Shown: in pieces, positions 1 through 8,488 of the stretch | Numbering within the stretch: the first letter of the stretch is position 1 | How the letters are laid out: each line of letters opens with the position of its first letter | DNA from: Treponema sp. UBA4267 | GTDB taxonomy: Bacteria > Spirochaetota > Spirochaetia > Treponematales > Treponemataceae | Length of the DNA stretch: 64,000 nucleotides | Reading direction: 5' to 3' | Assembly: GCA_002395155.1 (NCBI GenBank) | Contig: DGWD01000045.1 | Coordinates: forward strand, 41,497-105,496 | Notes under the pieces: model-generated | The model's database searches: none | Told to the model about the DNA's origin: nothing | Seen by the model: the letters and a program-made list of their open reading frames with translations, nothing else | Position numbers and translations under genes: made by a program

Positions 1-845
1 TTCTGACCATCTTCTTTAGAAGCAAGCTGTTTTTCGTCTACAGTAAGTTTGTATTCCTTTCCAGATTCAGGATCCTTCCATGCAGGCTGAAAAAAAGCAC
101 CATTATCATTAGTTCCAAGATTTACAACGACAATATCAGAACCACCTTTAAAATCATAATCCTGATGTGTACCAAGTTTTTCCTGGTAGTCGCCCCACAT
201 TACACTGCAAACCTTTTCATAATGAGGTGGAATTCTACTATTATGATTTCCATCCCAACCCCAGCAAAGGCCCCAGCCACACTGAGAAATATTACAAAGA
301 TCTGCATCCATTTCTCTGGCAAGTTGAGCTCCATATGCACGACTTCCGGCAAACCACTGGGTAATCCATTCCATTTCATCTGGACCACCAAAAAGACCTT
401 CTCCACTGGTTATAGAATCACCAATAACTTCCAGCTTAAGTTTGCGTTCCTTTAAAGGACAGAAAAGCCCCTCTTCATCTAAACCTAAACTATGGATAAA
501 GAGCGAATGATGTGCCTCCCCACTCATTGGCTGGGTATCCTTATAAATAGTAATAAGGTTTTCTTTCTGAGGATTAAGACCACGGGCCAGACAAACCCAC
601 ACAGGCTTATCTTTTGCAACCATAAATCGTGATACCGGAGAACCGTTTATATAAACAGAAACCCAAGGTTCAGAATCATCATATAAAGAAGAAAACTCTG
701 CCCATACTTCTTTAGCCTTTACATTTACTTCCAGTGCAGATGCTGCCCAAAAAAGAGCTAAAGGCTTATCATTTTTACCAGCATCCTGTACATTACGACC
801 AAGAATGCGTTTATTAGTTATTTCAGATAATTTATATACTTTCAT
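1..845 (-). CDS. SGNH-hydrolase, CE2-like acetyl esterase (3' end beyond window)
   Basis: Read by hand from the minus strand: an ATG at 845 opens a frame that stays open for 281 residues to the left edge, so the C-terminus is missing. Residues 1-135 look like the N-terminal beta-sandwich of carbohydrate esterase family 2. An SGNH catalytic domain follows, with GDSITSGEG at about 142-150 (nucleophile Ser144) and GTND at 244-247. CE2 enzymes remove acetyl groups from plant polysaccharides or oligosaccharides. No signal peptide is seen, so it probably acts in the cytoplasm on imported oligosaccharides. It is divergent from the GH130 phosphorylase gene, which suggests joint use on acetylated mannan or similar glycans. 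The esterase class is well supported; the substrate is inferred. Confidence 0.8.
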   Translation of the reverse strand, partial: MKVYKLSEITNKRILGRNVQDAGKNDKPLALFWAASALEVNVKAKEVWAEFSSLYDDSEPWVSVYINGSPVSRFMVAKDKPVWVCLARGLNPQKENLITIYKDTQPMSGEAHHSLFIHSLGLDEEGLFCPLKERKLKLEVIGDSITSGEGLFGGPDEMEWITQWFAGSRAYGAQLAREMDADLCNISQCGWGLCWGWDGNHNSRIPPHYEKVCSVMWGDYQEKLGTHQDYDFKGGSDIVVVNLGTNDNGAFFQPAWKDPESGKEYKLTVDEKQLASKEDGQ

Positions 846-967
846 AATTTTATTCTAACACAAGAACTTTCATATAATCATCGGGAAAAGCATTGATTTA
901 TTAAAAAAAATGTAATTTTTAGCATATTTTTTAAGTATTTTTACCTAATTTTTTTAAGTAAATTTTC

Positions 968-996
968 TTGACAATTGCATTTATGTAAATTAATCT
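968..996 (+). promoter_or_regulatory. Sigma70-type promoter of the GH130 gene
   Basis: TTGACA at 968-973, a 17-bp spacer and TAATCT at 991-996. A second TATAAT at 1002-1007 is too far from this -35 box. An AGGAG ribosome binding site at 1018-1022 precedes ATG 1032. The rest of the 846-1031 divergent region is AT-rich with no other clear signal. Confidence 0.7.
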
Positions 997-1031
997 AGAG
1001 GTATAATTCAGATAATCAGGAGATTAATTCT

Positions 1032-2078
1032 ATGTCAAAGATCATCAGTGGTGGTAATTTACCAAATATTCCATGGCAGGACAAACCAGCAGATTGCTGG
1101 CTTCCAATCTGGCGCTATGACGCAAATCCAGTAATTGGACGCAATCCATTCCCAGGTATGGGCCGTATTTATAACTCTGCAGTAATTCCATGGCAGGGAA
1201 AATTCAAGGGTGTTTTCCGTTCAGAAGACACTTCTGCTCGTCCATTCCTCTATATTGGCGATTCAGATGATGGTATCCACTGGGATTTCCAGCGTGAAAA
1301 GATTCATATGCACGATCCAGATGGAACTCCACATGATCCATTCTATGCTTATGACCCACGTTGTGTAAAAGTTGACGATACATACTATATCCTCTGGTGT
1401 GGAGATTTTGACGGTGCTTCTATTGGTGTTGCAACTACAAAAGATTTCAAAGATTTTACTCGTCTTGAAAATCCTTTCCTCCCATTCAACCGCAATGCTG
1501 TACTCTTCCCTAAAAAGATTGATGGAAAGTTCGTAATGCTTTCTCGTCCATCAGATTCAGGCCACACACCATTTGGTGATATTCTTCTTTCACAGTCTCC
1601 AGATATGAAATACTGGGGAGAACACAGACTTGTTATGCAGAAAGGCGGACAGGGCTGGTGGCAGGGAGTTAAGATCGGATGTGGTCCTGCTCCAATCGAA
1701 ATTGAATTCGAAAATCCAGAAGGAAAGAAAGAACAGGGCTGGCTCATGTTCTACCACGGTGTAGCAACAACTTGTAATGGATTTGTATATTCATTCTCAG
1801 CAGCAATCCTCGATCACGACAAACCTTCTATCGTAAAATACCGCTGTGGTGATTACATGCTCACTCCAGAACAGCCATATGAAACAACAGGTTTCGTAGA
1901 TAACGTTTGTTTCCCAGTTGCAGCTTTGACTGACGAAAAAGACGGAAAAATTGCAATCTACTATGGATGTGCAGATACAGTAGTAGGACTTTGTTTCACA
2001 ACAGTAGACGAATGTGTTAAGTTCATCTTAGCTCACAATGAATTAGGCTACTGGGACAAGGACGAAGGTAGATTCTAG
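1032..2078 (+). CDS. GH130 beta-mannoside phosphorylase
   Basis: This 348-residue protein has the five-bladed propeller pattern of GH130. These enzymes cleave beta-mannosides with phosphate and release mannose 1-phosphate in the cytoplasm. The YDPR motif near residue 108 aligns with the YDMR Asp that is the proton donor in Bacteroides fragilis mannosylglucose phosphorylase. The stretches around KIGCGPAP, FYHGV and DNVCFP resemble the GH130_2 group (beta-1,4-mannooligosaccharide or mannosyl-N-acetylglucosamine phosphorylases) more than GH130_1. There is no signal peptide. It has its own promoter and a good ribosome binding site. The neighbouring CE2-like esterase and alpha-galactosidase suggest acetylated galactomannan breakdown. 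Family is firm; exact substrate is not. Confidence 0.88.
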   Translation: MSKIISGGNLPNIPWQDKPADCWLPIWRYDANPVIGRNPFPGMGRIYNSAVIPWQGKFKGVFRSEDTSARPFLYIGDSDDGIHWDFQREKIHMHDPDGTPHDPFYAYDPRCVKVDDTYYILWCGDFDGASIGVATTKDFKDFTRLENPFLPFNRNAVLFPKKIDGKFVMLSRPSDSGHTPFGDILLSQSPDMKYWGEHRLVMQKGGQGWWQGVKIGCGPAPIEIEFENPEGKKEQGWLMFYHGVATTCNGFVYSFSAAILDHDKPSIVKYRCGDYMLTPEQPYETTGFVDNVCFPVAALTDEKDGKIAIYYGCADTVVGLCFTTVDECVKFILAHNELGYWDKDEGRF

Positions 2079-2107
2079 GTTATAGGTTTTAGGTGCTAGG
2101 TGTCAGG
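2076..2107 (+). repeat. Heptameric TAGGTnn tandem repeat
   Basis: Four consecutive 7-nt units, TAGGTTA, TAGGTTT, TAGGTGC and TAGGTGT, followed by a degenerate CAGG unit. The first unit contains the TAG stop codon of the GH130 gene. Between here and the terminator at 2168 nothing else is recognised. Confidence 0.75.
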
Positions 2108-2167
2108 AGTTTAAAGATAAAGCTTTGATGCCTGGTATTGAAACCTGAGTTTTAGACGATATTTTTT

Positions 2168-2206
2168 AAGGACTGATTACTTTTTTAAGTATCAGTCCTT
2201 TTTTGT
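2168..2206. terminator. Bidirectional terminator between convergent genes
   Basis: The AAGGACTGA arm (2168-2176) pairs with TCAGTCCTT (2192-2200), followed by a T-rich tract on the plus strand and preceded by A/T-rich sequence that serves the minus strand. It lies between the convergent GH130 and CYTH genes and overlaps the last codons of the latter. Confidence 0.8.
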
Positions 2207-2808
2207 TTTTCTTGAATAATTTCTACCCAGGAACGGATATCTCTTTTTTCGGGATTCAGGCCTAACTGTTTTACAAGGTCATTCAGCCCCTGCTTAATTT
2301 TATCAGCATCTCCATCATCCTGGGTTACTTCAATTTCTACGTAAGGAAGACCATTTACCTCTTCTACTTCCACATGAAATTCAACTCCAGGTAAAACAGA
2401 AGAATTGCAATATGCTCCACAAGATTTTTTGACTTTTTCAAACCATTTGTGATAGCCTGCTTCGACAAAAAACTCCCGAAGAACCTCTGGAGCCTCAACA
2501 AAAGTTTCATCTTCCTTATTAAGCTCTATTCCGTTTTGGTAAACCTTGTGCTTAATTGTAAAAAAAGCCTTAGACTGACCATCAAACTCTTCACTTCTTA
2601 TACGAATAACCTGAGCTTCATTATTAGCCTTCCGCTTTTCCTTGCTGTCATACCTTGACCAATACTCATCTTTTTTTATGATGATGGAAGGCATGGCTTT
2701 TAAAATGGTCAATCCAGAAATCTCTTCACTTTTTTTAAAAAGAAGATCGTAGAGCCTCTGGTATTCTTTATCTGATAAAGGAACTTTAACTTCTATTTCT
2801 CTTCCCAT
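2185..2808 (-). CDS. CYTH-domain protein (triphosphatase / class IV cyclase fold)
   Basis: This 207-residue protein begins with the CYTH signature ExExK (EIEVK at residues 4-8). It continues with charged strand residues typical of the triphosphate tunnel fold, such as RIRSE, FTIKHK and EVEVEEVNGLPYVEIEV. CYTH proteins hydrolyse inorganic or organic triphosphates, and a few make cAMP; which activity applies cannot be told from sequence. The start lies 4 nt after the stop of the upstream thioesterase gene, so the two form an operon. No signal peptide or membrane segment is seen, so it is cytoplasmic. Confidence 0.8.
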   Translation of the reverse strand: MGREIEVKVPLSDKEYQRLYDLLFKKSEEISGLTILKAMPSIIIKKDEYWSRYDSKEKRKANNEAQVIRIRSEEFDGQSKAFFTIKHKVYQNGIELNKEDETFVEAPEVLREFFVEAGYHKWFEKVKKSCGAYCNSSVLPGVEFHVEVEEVNGLPYVEIEVTQDDGDADKIKQGLNDLVKQLGLNPEKRDIRSWVEIIQEKQKRTDT

Positions 2809-2812
2809 GAGT

Positions 2813-3226
2813 TTATTTCTCTTCTTTCAGATATTCCTTAAAGCTTGCATACATTTCAGGATAACGTTTTTCAAGCATAACAGGACGGCCTTCAGAATCA
2901 AGGAAGCAGTGAGAGCTGGTTCCGGTGAATACAACGTCATCCTCATGCTTAAAAACATAACCAAAAGTAAGCTTAAAAGCAGAAAGTTTTTCTATATAAA
3001 TTTCAATCGAAATAACATCAGGAAATTTTGTAGTCTTTTTGTAATTTGCAGTAAGACTAATTACAGGAGATCCAATTCCTTCGGCCTCAAGTTTTTCAAA
3101 GCCCCAACCAATCTGCTCCAGAAAGTAAATACGAGCCTCTTCCATAAAACGGATATAATTTGAGTGATGTGTAATCCCCATTTTGTCTGTTTCATAATAA
3201 TTTATTCTATGTGTATATGGTTTCAT
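2813..3226 (-). CDS. Acyl-CoA thioesterase, YbgC/4HBT hotdog family
   Basis: This 137-residue single hotdog domain carries the 4HBT motif YYETDKMGITHHSNY near residues 10-24. The Asp there is the usual catalytic residue of 4-hydroxybenzoyl-CoA thioesterase relatives, and RFMEEAR follows in the next helix. Such enzymes hydrolyse short- or medium-chain acyl-CoA or acyl-ACP in the cytoplasm. Length is normal for the family. It is the first gene of a two-gene minus-strand operon with the CYTH gene. No clear Shine-Dalgarno precedes ATG 3226. The natural substrate is unknown. Confidence 0.82.
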   Translation of the reverse strand: MKPYTHRINYYETDKMGITHHSNYIRFMEEARIYFLEQIGWGFEKLEAEGIGSPVISLTANYKKTTKFPDVISIEIYIEKLSAFKLTFGYVFKHEDDVVFTGTSSHCFLDSEGRPVMLEKRYPEMYASFKEYLKEEK

Positions 3227-3299
3227 ATTCAGTATTGTGGTGAATTAAACCACTTTTTTCAAGGTGATGATGTAAAGTTCCTTAAACCAAAGCACAGTG

Positions 3300-3690
3300 C
3301 AATTCCCCTTACGTCCAGCCCGCAATCTCACCGGAACACATTCACGGAAGCAGCTTTCCATATTTTTCAAGGCCTTTAATTAGAAAGCTGCGTGAGTGAA
3401 TTGGAACGGGAGATTGCATCTGGACGCTGCCGAGCATTTTTTCGAAGAAAAAAGCGCAATGCAATTCCTCTTACGTCCAGCCCGCAATCTCACTGGGACA
3501 CATTCACGGAAGCAGCTTTCCATATTTTTCAAGGCCTTTAATTAGAAAGCTGCGTGAGTGAATTGGAACGGGAGATTGCATCTGGACGCTGCCGAGCATT
3601 TTTTCGAAGAAAAAAGCGCAATGCAATTCCTCTTACGTCCAGCCCGCAATCTCACCGGAACACATTCACGGAAGCAGCTTTCTAATTGTG
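3300..3690. repeat. 162-bp tandem repeat made of imperfect inverted repeats
   Basis: The box TTACGTCCAGCCCGCAATCT begins at 3309, 3471 and 3633, giving an exact 162-bp period and about 2.4 copies. Inside each unit the arm from CGTCCAG to AGCTTTC is an imperfect inverted copy of the arm from GAAAGCTGCGTGAG to CTGGACG, separated by about 20 AT-rich bases, so each unit could fold into a long hairpin. A small TTTTTTC-GAA-GAAAAAA hairpin separates units. Copies differ at only a few positions. Short frames running through it on both strands are not credible genes. It fills most of the 3227-3785 gap. Confidence 0.9.
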
Positions 3691-3756
3691 TGGTAGAGGA
3701 AATTAAAACATACAATACCCAAATATTTTCATTCATTTCTTTATATCCAAATATGT

Positions 3757-3777
3757 TATAATTTATATACTGGAGGA
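3757..3777 (+). promoter_or_regulatory. -10 box and ribosome binding site of the GH36 gene
   Basis: TATAAT at 3757-3762 lacks a good -35 box at normal distance, which may mean the gene needs an activator. GGAGGA at 3772-3777 lies 8 nt before ATG 3786 and fixes the start. Confidence 0.55.
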
Positions 3778-3785
3778 TTTTAAAA

Positions 3786-5984
3786 ATGATTAAATTTAAC
3801 AAAGAGACCCAGACATTCCGCCTGGATACTCTGAATTCAACATACTGCATTACAGTTGCAAAAAAAGGCTATCTTGGACATTCTTACTACGGTAAAAAAA
3901 TTGCCGACGATGATATCTCATATCTTATGAGACAGTCAGAATATTTTATGAGTGATGGAGAAGTTTTCCGCGAAAAACACACACTCCTGGATTTTTTGCC
4001 ACAGGAACTCCCAACCGACGGCATGGGTGATTTCCGCGAATCCGCACTTGCAATTACAAACTCAAACGGAAACAATGGTGTTGAGCTTAAATATAAATCT
4101 TACAAAATTTGCGATGGAGCACAAACTCTTCCAGGACTCCCATCTGTATTTGGAAAAAATGGACAAAGCCTGGAAATTACTACCGAAGACCCAGTTCTTG
4201 GCATAGAAGTTCATCTTATCTACACCATTTTTGACGACAGCGATGCCATTATCCGTTCAACAAGAATTATTTCAAAGGCAAAAGAGCCCGTTTACATTAA
4301 AAAAGCACTTTCAGCCTCTTTTGATATTGATAACGAAGATTTTGATGTAATCACCCTGCACGGTTCCTGGGCCCGCGAACGCCACATTGACCGTCATCCA
4401 CTTCATCATGGTAAACAAGGGGTCGTATCAATGCGTGGCGAAACAAGTCACCAGGAACACCCATTTATTGCACTTATAGACCATAATACCGACCAGAACA
4501 AAGGCTCTGTATATGCAATGAACTTTATTTATAGTGGAAACTTTGTAGCCGACTGTCAGCTTAATCAGTTTGAATCTATTCGTCTTGTAATGGGAATTAA
4601 TCCAGAAAACTTCTGTTGGAAACTCAACCCTGGCGAAACTTTTGATACACCTCAGGCTGTTCTGGTATATTCTGATAAAGGTTTAAACGGAATGAGTCAC
4701 ATTTTCCACGACCTCTACCGCGAACACTTAATTCGCAGTCCATATAAAAAAGCCATGCGTCCTATCCTCATTAATAACTGGGAAGCAACTTACTTTAATT
4801 TTGACACAGAAAAACTTTTGGACATTGCCCGCGAAGCTTCTAAAGACGGCATTGAAATGCTTGTAATGGATGATGGATGGTTTGGAAAACGCAATTCAGA
4901 CAACTGTTCTTTAGGAGACTGGGTTGTAAATGAAGAAAAAATTAAGGGTGGACTTAAACACCTGGTAGATGAAGTAAACAAGCTTGGAATGAAATTTGGA
5001 ATCTGGTTTGAGCCAGAAATGATTTCTCCAGATTCAGATTTGTTCAGAGCTCATTCAGACTGGGCAATCCAGATTCCAGGCAGAGAACCAGGAATGAGCC
5101 GCCAGCAGTATGTTCTGGATATCACCCGTAAGGAAGCCGAAGATTATGCCTACGAATCTGTAGCAAAAATCCTTCGTTCTGCAAATATTGAATATGTAAA
5201 ATGGGATATGAACCGCCAGCTTTCTGATATTGGAAGTTCTAAACTTGCTTCTGACCAGATGGGAGAATACTATCACCGTTATGTACTTGCCCTTTACCGC
5301 ATGCAGGAAAGACTTGTTACAGACTTCCCTAAACTGCTTTTGGAAAACTGTTCAGGTGGTGGAGCCCGTTTTGACCCTGGTATGTTCTACTACTCACCAC
5401 AGATCTGGTGTTCCGATGATACAGACGCCATTGAAAGACTTTCCATTCAAGAAGGAACTGCCCTTGTATATCCTCTTTCTACAATGGGAGCACATGTTTC
5501 TGTATGTCCTAACCATGCCGTTGGAAGAGTTACTCCTTTCAAGACCCGCGGTTACGTTGCCCTTTCAGGAACATTCGGTTATGAACTTGATATTACAAAG
5601 CTTTCTCCAGAGGACCGTAGTTTAATCCCTCATCAGGTTGAACTCTACAAAAAATACAGTGATTTAGTACGTAATGGAGACTACTGGAGAATTGCAAGTT
5701 TTAGCCAGAACCATGAGTATGATTGCTGGATGTCTGTTTCAAAAGATAAAAAAGAAGCTCTTGTAACTTTCGTTCAGGTTCTTAATCACCCAAATTTCAA
5801 AACACGTTTTATTAAACTGCAAGGCCTGGATCCGGACAAAAAATATACAGTAAGTTTCCCTGACGAAAATCAGGCAGACTTCCCTGAAATTACATTATCT
5901 GGTTCCACAATTATGAATGCAGGTATTGGAATAAGACGAGACTGGGGTGACTTTCAGGCAAAACTAATTCATATCTATAGTTAA
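3786..5984 (+). CDS. GH36 alpha-galactosidase
   Basis: At 732 residues this is a full-length GH36 enzyme, which removes terminal alpha-1,6-galactose from raffinose-type sugars and galactomannan oligosaccharides. The N-terminal beta-supersandwich covers about residues 1-320. The TIM barrel follows, with MDDGWF near 361, KWDMNR at 472-477 (nucleophile Asp474), CSGGGARFD near 522 and WCSDDTDA at 541-548 (acid/base Asp). All key residues are present. There is no signal peptide, so it works on imported oligosaccharides. It sits directly behind the 162-bp repeat array and ahead of a SpoIIE-type phosphatase gene; operon membership with the latter is unlikely given the 100-bp gap. Confidence 0.93.
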   Translation: MIKFNKETQTFRLDTLNSTYCITVAKKGYLGHSYYGKKIADDDISYLMRQSEYFMSDGEVFREKHTLLDFLPQELPTDGMGDFRESALAITNSNGNNGVELKYKSYKICDGAQTLPGLPSVFGKNGQSLEITTEDPVLGIEVHLIYTIFDDSDAIIRSTRIISKAKEPVYIKKALSASFDIDNEDFDVITLHGSWARERHIDRHPLHHGKQGVVSMRGETSHQEHPFIALIDHNTDQNKGSVYAMNFIYSGNFVADCQLNQFESIRLVMGINPENFCWKLNPGETFDTPQAVLVYSDKGLNGMSHIFHDLYREHLIRSPYKKAMRPILINNWEATYFNFDTEKLLDIAREASKDGIEMLVMDDGWFGKRNSDNCSLGDWVVNEEKIKGGLKHLVDEVNKLGMKFGIWFEPEMISPDSDLFRAHSDWAIQIPGREPGMSRQQYVLDITRKEAEDYAYESVAKILRSANIEYVKWDMNRQLSDIGSSKLASDQMGEYYHRYVLALYRMQERLVTDFPKLLLENCSGGGARFDPGMFYYSPQIWCSDDTDAIERLSIQEGTALVYPLSTMGAHVSVCPNHAVGRVTPFKTRGYVALSGTFGYELDITKLSPEDRSLIPHQVELYKKYSDLVRNGDYWRIASFSQNHEYDCWMSVSKDKKEALVTFVQVLNHPNFKTRFIKLQGLDPDKKYTVSFPDENQADFPEITLSGSTIMNAGIGIRRDWGDFQAKLIHIYS

Positions 5985-6000
5985 TTCCTAAAAATTATGG

Positions 6001-6006
6001 TATAAT
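6001..6006 (+). promoter_or_regulatory. Possible -10 box for the SpoIIE-type phosphatase gene
   Basis: TATAAT lies 79 bp before ATG 6085. The sequence 17 bp upstream (TAGTTA) is a poor -35 box, so this is tentative. Confidence 0.35.
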
Positions 6007-6084
6007 TGATTTAGGTTTAAAAAAGTCTTTTTAATAAAAAATTATTTAATAATCTTAATTTAAAGGATTGTTTATAAAAGACTT

Positions 6085-7386
6085 ATGGGTATTGAAAAAG
6101 AAATCCCTGACGAAAAGAGAAAAGAAAAGCAACTCTATATAATGGCAAAATTCATAAGTACTTTAATCACAGTGATTGGAGTACTTATGTCCATTACCTG
6201 CTATTTTGATAAATTTATTTATCTTTCTGTTTTTTCACTTATATATGCAATTTTTTTTGTTTTTGTATTTATTTATACAGTATTAACCAAAAAACTTATC
6301 GTATTTTATATTTCAATCATTCTTCTTACCTTTAGTTTTGAAGTATCCTATGTAATTACAGGTGGAGCAGCTGGCTTTTCTCCAATCTGGCTGACCATTG
6401 TTCCTTTGTTTGCAATCTACATTTTTAATATGAAATCTTTTTATATTATCAATGCTCTGATTCTCTCTATTTTAATCATTTTCATGTGGACTCCACTTTC
6501 AAATCATATTTATGATTATGGAGATATTTTTTTAATACGGTTCCCAATTATTTACGCAATCGAATTTGTTTTTGGAATATTCCTTAAATACCGTATTGAA
6601 AATACTGAAAAACGTCTTGAAGAACAAAGAAACACCCTGCAAAAAGAAATAGAAAATGCAGCCCTTCTTCAAAAGACCTTCCTGTCCAGAGAAGAAGAAT
6701 TCTGGGAACACTGGTCTGTCTGTGCAAAAAGCATTCCTATGGCTGGGGTTACAGGCGATTTAAACTGTGCATATGGAGATAATCACAATTTACTCGGTCT
6801 TGGAATATTTGATATTTCAGGCCACGGTATTGCTTCCGGTTTACTTACCATGCTCGCCAAAAATATTATTGAATATCAGTTTTATGAAAATGTATATTCA
6901 AAGGGAAAAGAAGAACTTTGGGAAACCATGGATAAAATCAACTCCCGCTTTATAAAAAACAAGGGTGAAGTTTCAAATTATCTTACAGGTATTCTGCTCA
7001 AAATTACTGATAATAAAATAGAACTGGTAAATGCGGGACATTCTGAACCAATTCTGTATAAAAAATCTTTAAACTCATTTATTTTCTTCGCCCGAGACAG
7101 CCGTGCTATTGGTGTAATTGGCATGAATAATATCCCACCTTTCTACATCTCCCAGTACCTGGAAATGGAAAGTGGTGATGAATTATTCCTTTTTACAGAC
7201 GGAATTACTGAATGCACTAATGATAATGGCGAACAGTTTGGACAGGCAAGACTTATGAAAGCTTTCCAGAATTATATTAGAACTCCAATTGAAGAACAAA
7301 TTAAACTGATTATGGAAGAAGTAAATGGTTTCAGGGGCAAAACAATCACTGATGATATCACCCTTATGATTCTAAAAAGAGACTAA
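6085..7386 (+). CDS. Membrane-bound SpoIIE/RsbU-type PP2C phosphatase
   Basis: This 433-residue protein has five or six hydrophobic segments in about residues 20-170, a short coiled coil (about 170-200) and a SpoIIE-type PP2C phosphatase domain (about 205-430). Metal-binding motifs are visible: GVTGDL, IFDISGHG, LFTDGITE and ITDDITL. Such proteins dephosphorylate anti-sigma antagonists or similar partners in response to a membrane signal. No antagonist or anti-sigma gene lies next to it, so the target is unknown. No good ribosome binding site precedes 6085, and an internal Met at 6142 is an alternative start. The stop overlaps that of convergent recX. Confidence 0.85.
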   Translation: MGIEKEIPDEKRKEKQLYIMAKFISTLITVIGVLMSITCYFDKFIYLSVFSLIYAIFFVFVFIYTVLTKKLIVFYISIILLTFSFEVSYVITGGAAGFSPIWLTIVPLFAIYIFNMKSFYIINALILSILIIFMWTPLSNHIYDYGDIFLIRFPIIYAIEFVFGIFLKYRIENTEKRLEEQRNTLQKEIENAALLQKTFLSREEEFWEHWSVCAKSIPMAGVTGDLNCAYGDNHNLLGLGIFDISGHGIASGLLTMLAKNIIEYQFYENVYSKGKEELWETMDKINSRFIKNKGEVSNYLTGILLKITDNKIELVNAGHSEPILYKKSLNSFIFFARDSRAIGVIGMNNIPPFYISQYLEMESGDELFLFTDGITECTNDNGEQFGQARLMKAFQNYIRTPIEEQIKLIMEEVNGFRGKTITDDITLMILKRD

Positions 7387-7988
7387 TCATTTTCCATAAC
7401 CTGTTTTATCATTTTATAAGAAAAACCTGCATTCAAAAGTGATGTAATAAGTTTATCTCCATCTTTGCCATTTTTTATAAATTTATTACAGGCTTTTAAA
7501 CAGATTTCCTCTTCATTGTATTCTTCAAAAAACTCATTCACCGCCTTCTGGGCTGTTTCTTTATCTATTCCACGATTCTGTAATTCGGCAATTAATTTTA
7601 CCCTGCCTTCATAATGGTTAATTCGTCGGGTATGCAGCCAGGCAATAGCATATCTCTGGTCACTAAGATAATTCTTGCTTTCTAAAAAAGTCAGAGCTTT
7701 ATCAATATATTTTTTATCATATTTTTTTTGAAGAAGTTTTCTTGTTAGGCCAAAACGGCTTTGCTCGGCCCTTGCAAGGTATTCAACAGCCTTAAGTTCT
7801 ACCACCGCAGTAAAACCTGCATCCAATAATTCATTTGTTTCATCTTCATTCATTTCAACTTCCGGTTGAATTGAATCAAAATCTAGAGAAATTAAATATT
7901 CAGGACGGATAAAAAAAGCTGCACCTTCCTGGGGAACAATTTTATACATACCCGAATAGGAAGTTGGAGCTATTGAATGAATTACCAT
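7383..7988 (-). CDS. recX: RecX family regulatory protein
   Basis: The C-terminal 130 residues match RecX, with the helical repeats LTRKLLQKKY, LSDQRYAIAWLHTRR and KLIAELQNRGI. RecX binds RecA filaments and limits recombinase activity. I start it at ATG 7988, giving 201 residues. The open frame extends further upstream but would run into the rpsI terminator. The N-terminal 70 residues are family-variable. No recA gene is present in the window. No Shine-Dalgarno is seen; a possible -10 box lies 7 bp before this ATG. Confidence 0.78.
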   Translation of the reverse strand: MVIHSIAPTSYSGMYKIVPQEGAAFFIRPEYLISLDFDSIQPEVEMNEDETNELLDAGFTAVVELKAVEYLARAEQSRFGLTRKLLQKKYDKKYIDKALTFLESKNYLSDQRYAIAWLHTRRINHYEGRVKLIAELQNRGIDKETAQKAVNEFFEEYNEEEICLKACNKFIKNGKDGDKLITSLLNAGFSYKMIKQVMEND

Positions 7989-7995
7989 AATTACA

Positions 7996-8001
7996 AATAT
8001 A
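7996..8001 (-). promoter_or_regulatory. Possible -10 box of a leaderless recX transcript
   Basis: On the minus strand TATATT ends 7 nt before ATG 7988. The -35 position reads TTTAAA at 17-bp spacing. Weak in this AT-rich stretch, but it matches the spacing seen at hisH, murE and queD. Confidence 0.35.
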
Positions 8002-8023
8002 ATATGAATTAAATTTTTTTTAA

Positions 8024-8059
8024 AACAAAAAAAAGACTGCCCAAATTGGACAGCCTTTT
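8024..8059 (-). terminator. Rho-independent terminator of rplM-rpsI
   Basis: On the minus strand AAAAGGCTGTCC pairs with GGGCAGTCTTTT around a short loop, followed by eight T. It lies about 20 bp after the rpsI stop. Confidence 0.85.
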
Positions 8060-8078
8060 GTATAACCAAATCTGAAAA

Positions 8079-8471
8079 CTAACGTTTAGAGAACTGGAAT
8101 CTTCTACGAGCACCTTTCTGACCGTACTTCTTACGTTCAACCATACGTGAATCACGTGTGAGGTATCCGTTAGATTTAAGAGATGTGCGAGCATCTGGAT
8201 CAATCTGAACTAATGCACGAGAAATACCATGCAAACAAGCAGCAGCCTGACCGTTCATACCACCACCAGTTACATTGATAAGGATATCATATTTGTTACC
8301 CATAGATGTAACTAATAAAGGCTGCTGAACAACCTGAATCTGTTCTTCTGTTACAAAGTAATCTTTTACGTCTTTACCGTTTACAACGATTTTACCTGAG
8401 CCATCGCGAACGAATACGCGAGCTACAGCAGTCTTTCTTCTTCCTGTTCCAATAGCAATATTCTTTACCAT
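8079..8471 (-). CDS. rpsI: 30S ribosomal protein S9
   Basis: This 130-residue protein has the standard S9 features: GTGRRKTAVARVFVRDG at the N-terminus, VTGGGMNGQAAACLHGISRAL in the middle and the basic tail ending KKYGQKGARRRFQFSKR that reaches the ribosomal P site. It is the second gene of the usual rplM-rpsI operon, 17 bp behind rplM, and is followed by a strong terminator. Confidence 0.98.
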   Translation of the reverse strand: MVKNIAIGTGRRKTAVARVFVRDGSGKIVVNGKDVKDYFVTEEQIQVVQQPLLVTSMGNKYDILINVTGGGMNGQAAACLHGISRALVQIDPDARTSLKSNGYLTRDSRMVERKKYGQKGARRRFQFSKR

Positions 8472-8488
8472 TTCTTAACTCCCGTAAA

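Noticed and set aside
165..455. Plus-strand 96-residue frame
   Set aside because: Shadow of the edge-truncated esterase gene, whose minus-strand frame has clear SGNH motifs.
1002..1007. TATAAT as the -10 box of GH130
   Set aside because: It would leave a 28-bp spacer to TTGACA; TAATCT at 991-996 fits the 17-bp spacer.
3300..3690. CRISPR-like array
   Set aside because: The 162-bp units repeat without variable spacers and are internally palindromic; no cas gene is nearby.
3164..3850. Short frames through the tandem repeat on both strands
   Set aside because: They are repeat-derived, without ribosome binding sites or recognisable domains.
8003..8069. Longer N-terminus of RecX
   Set aside because: The extra codons run through the rpsI terminator and add no conserved residues.
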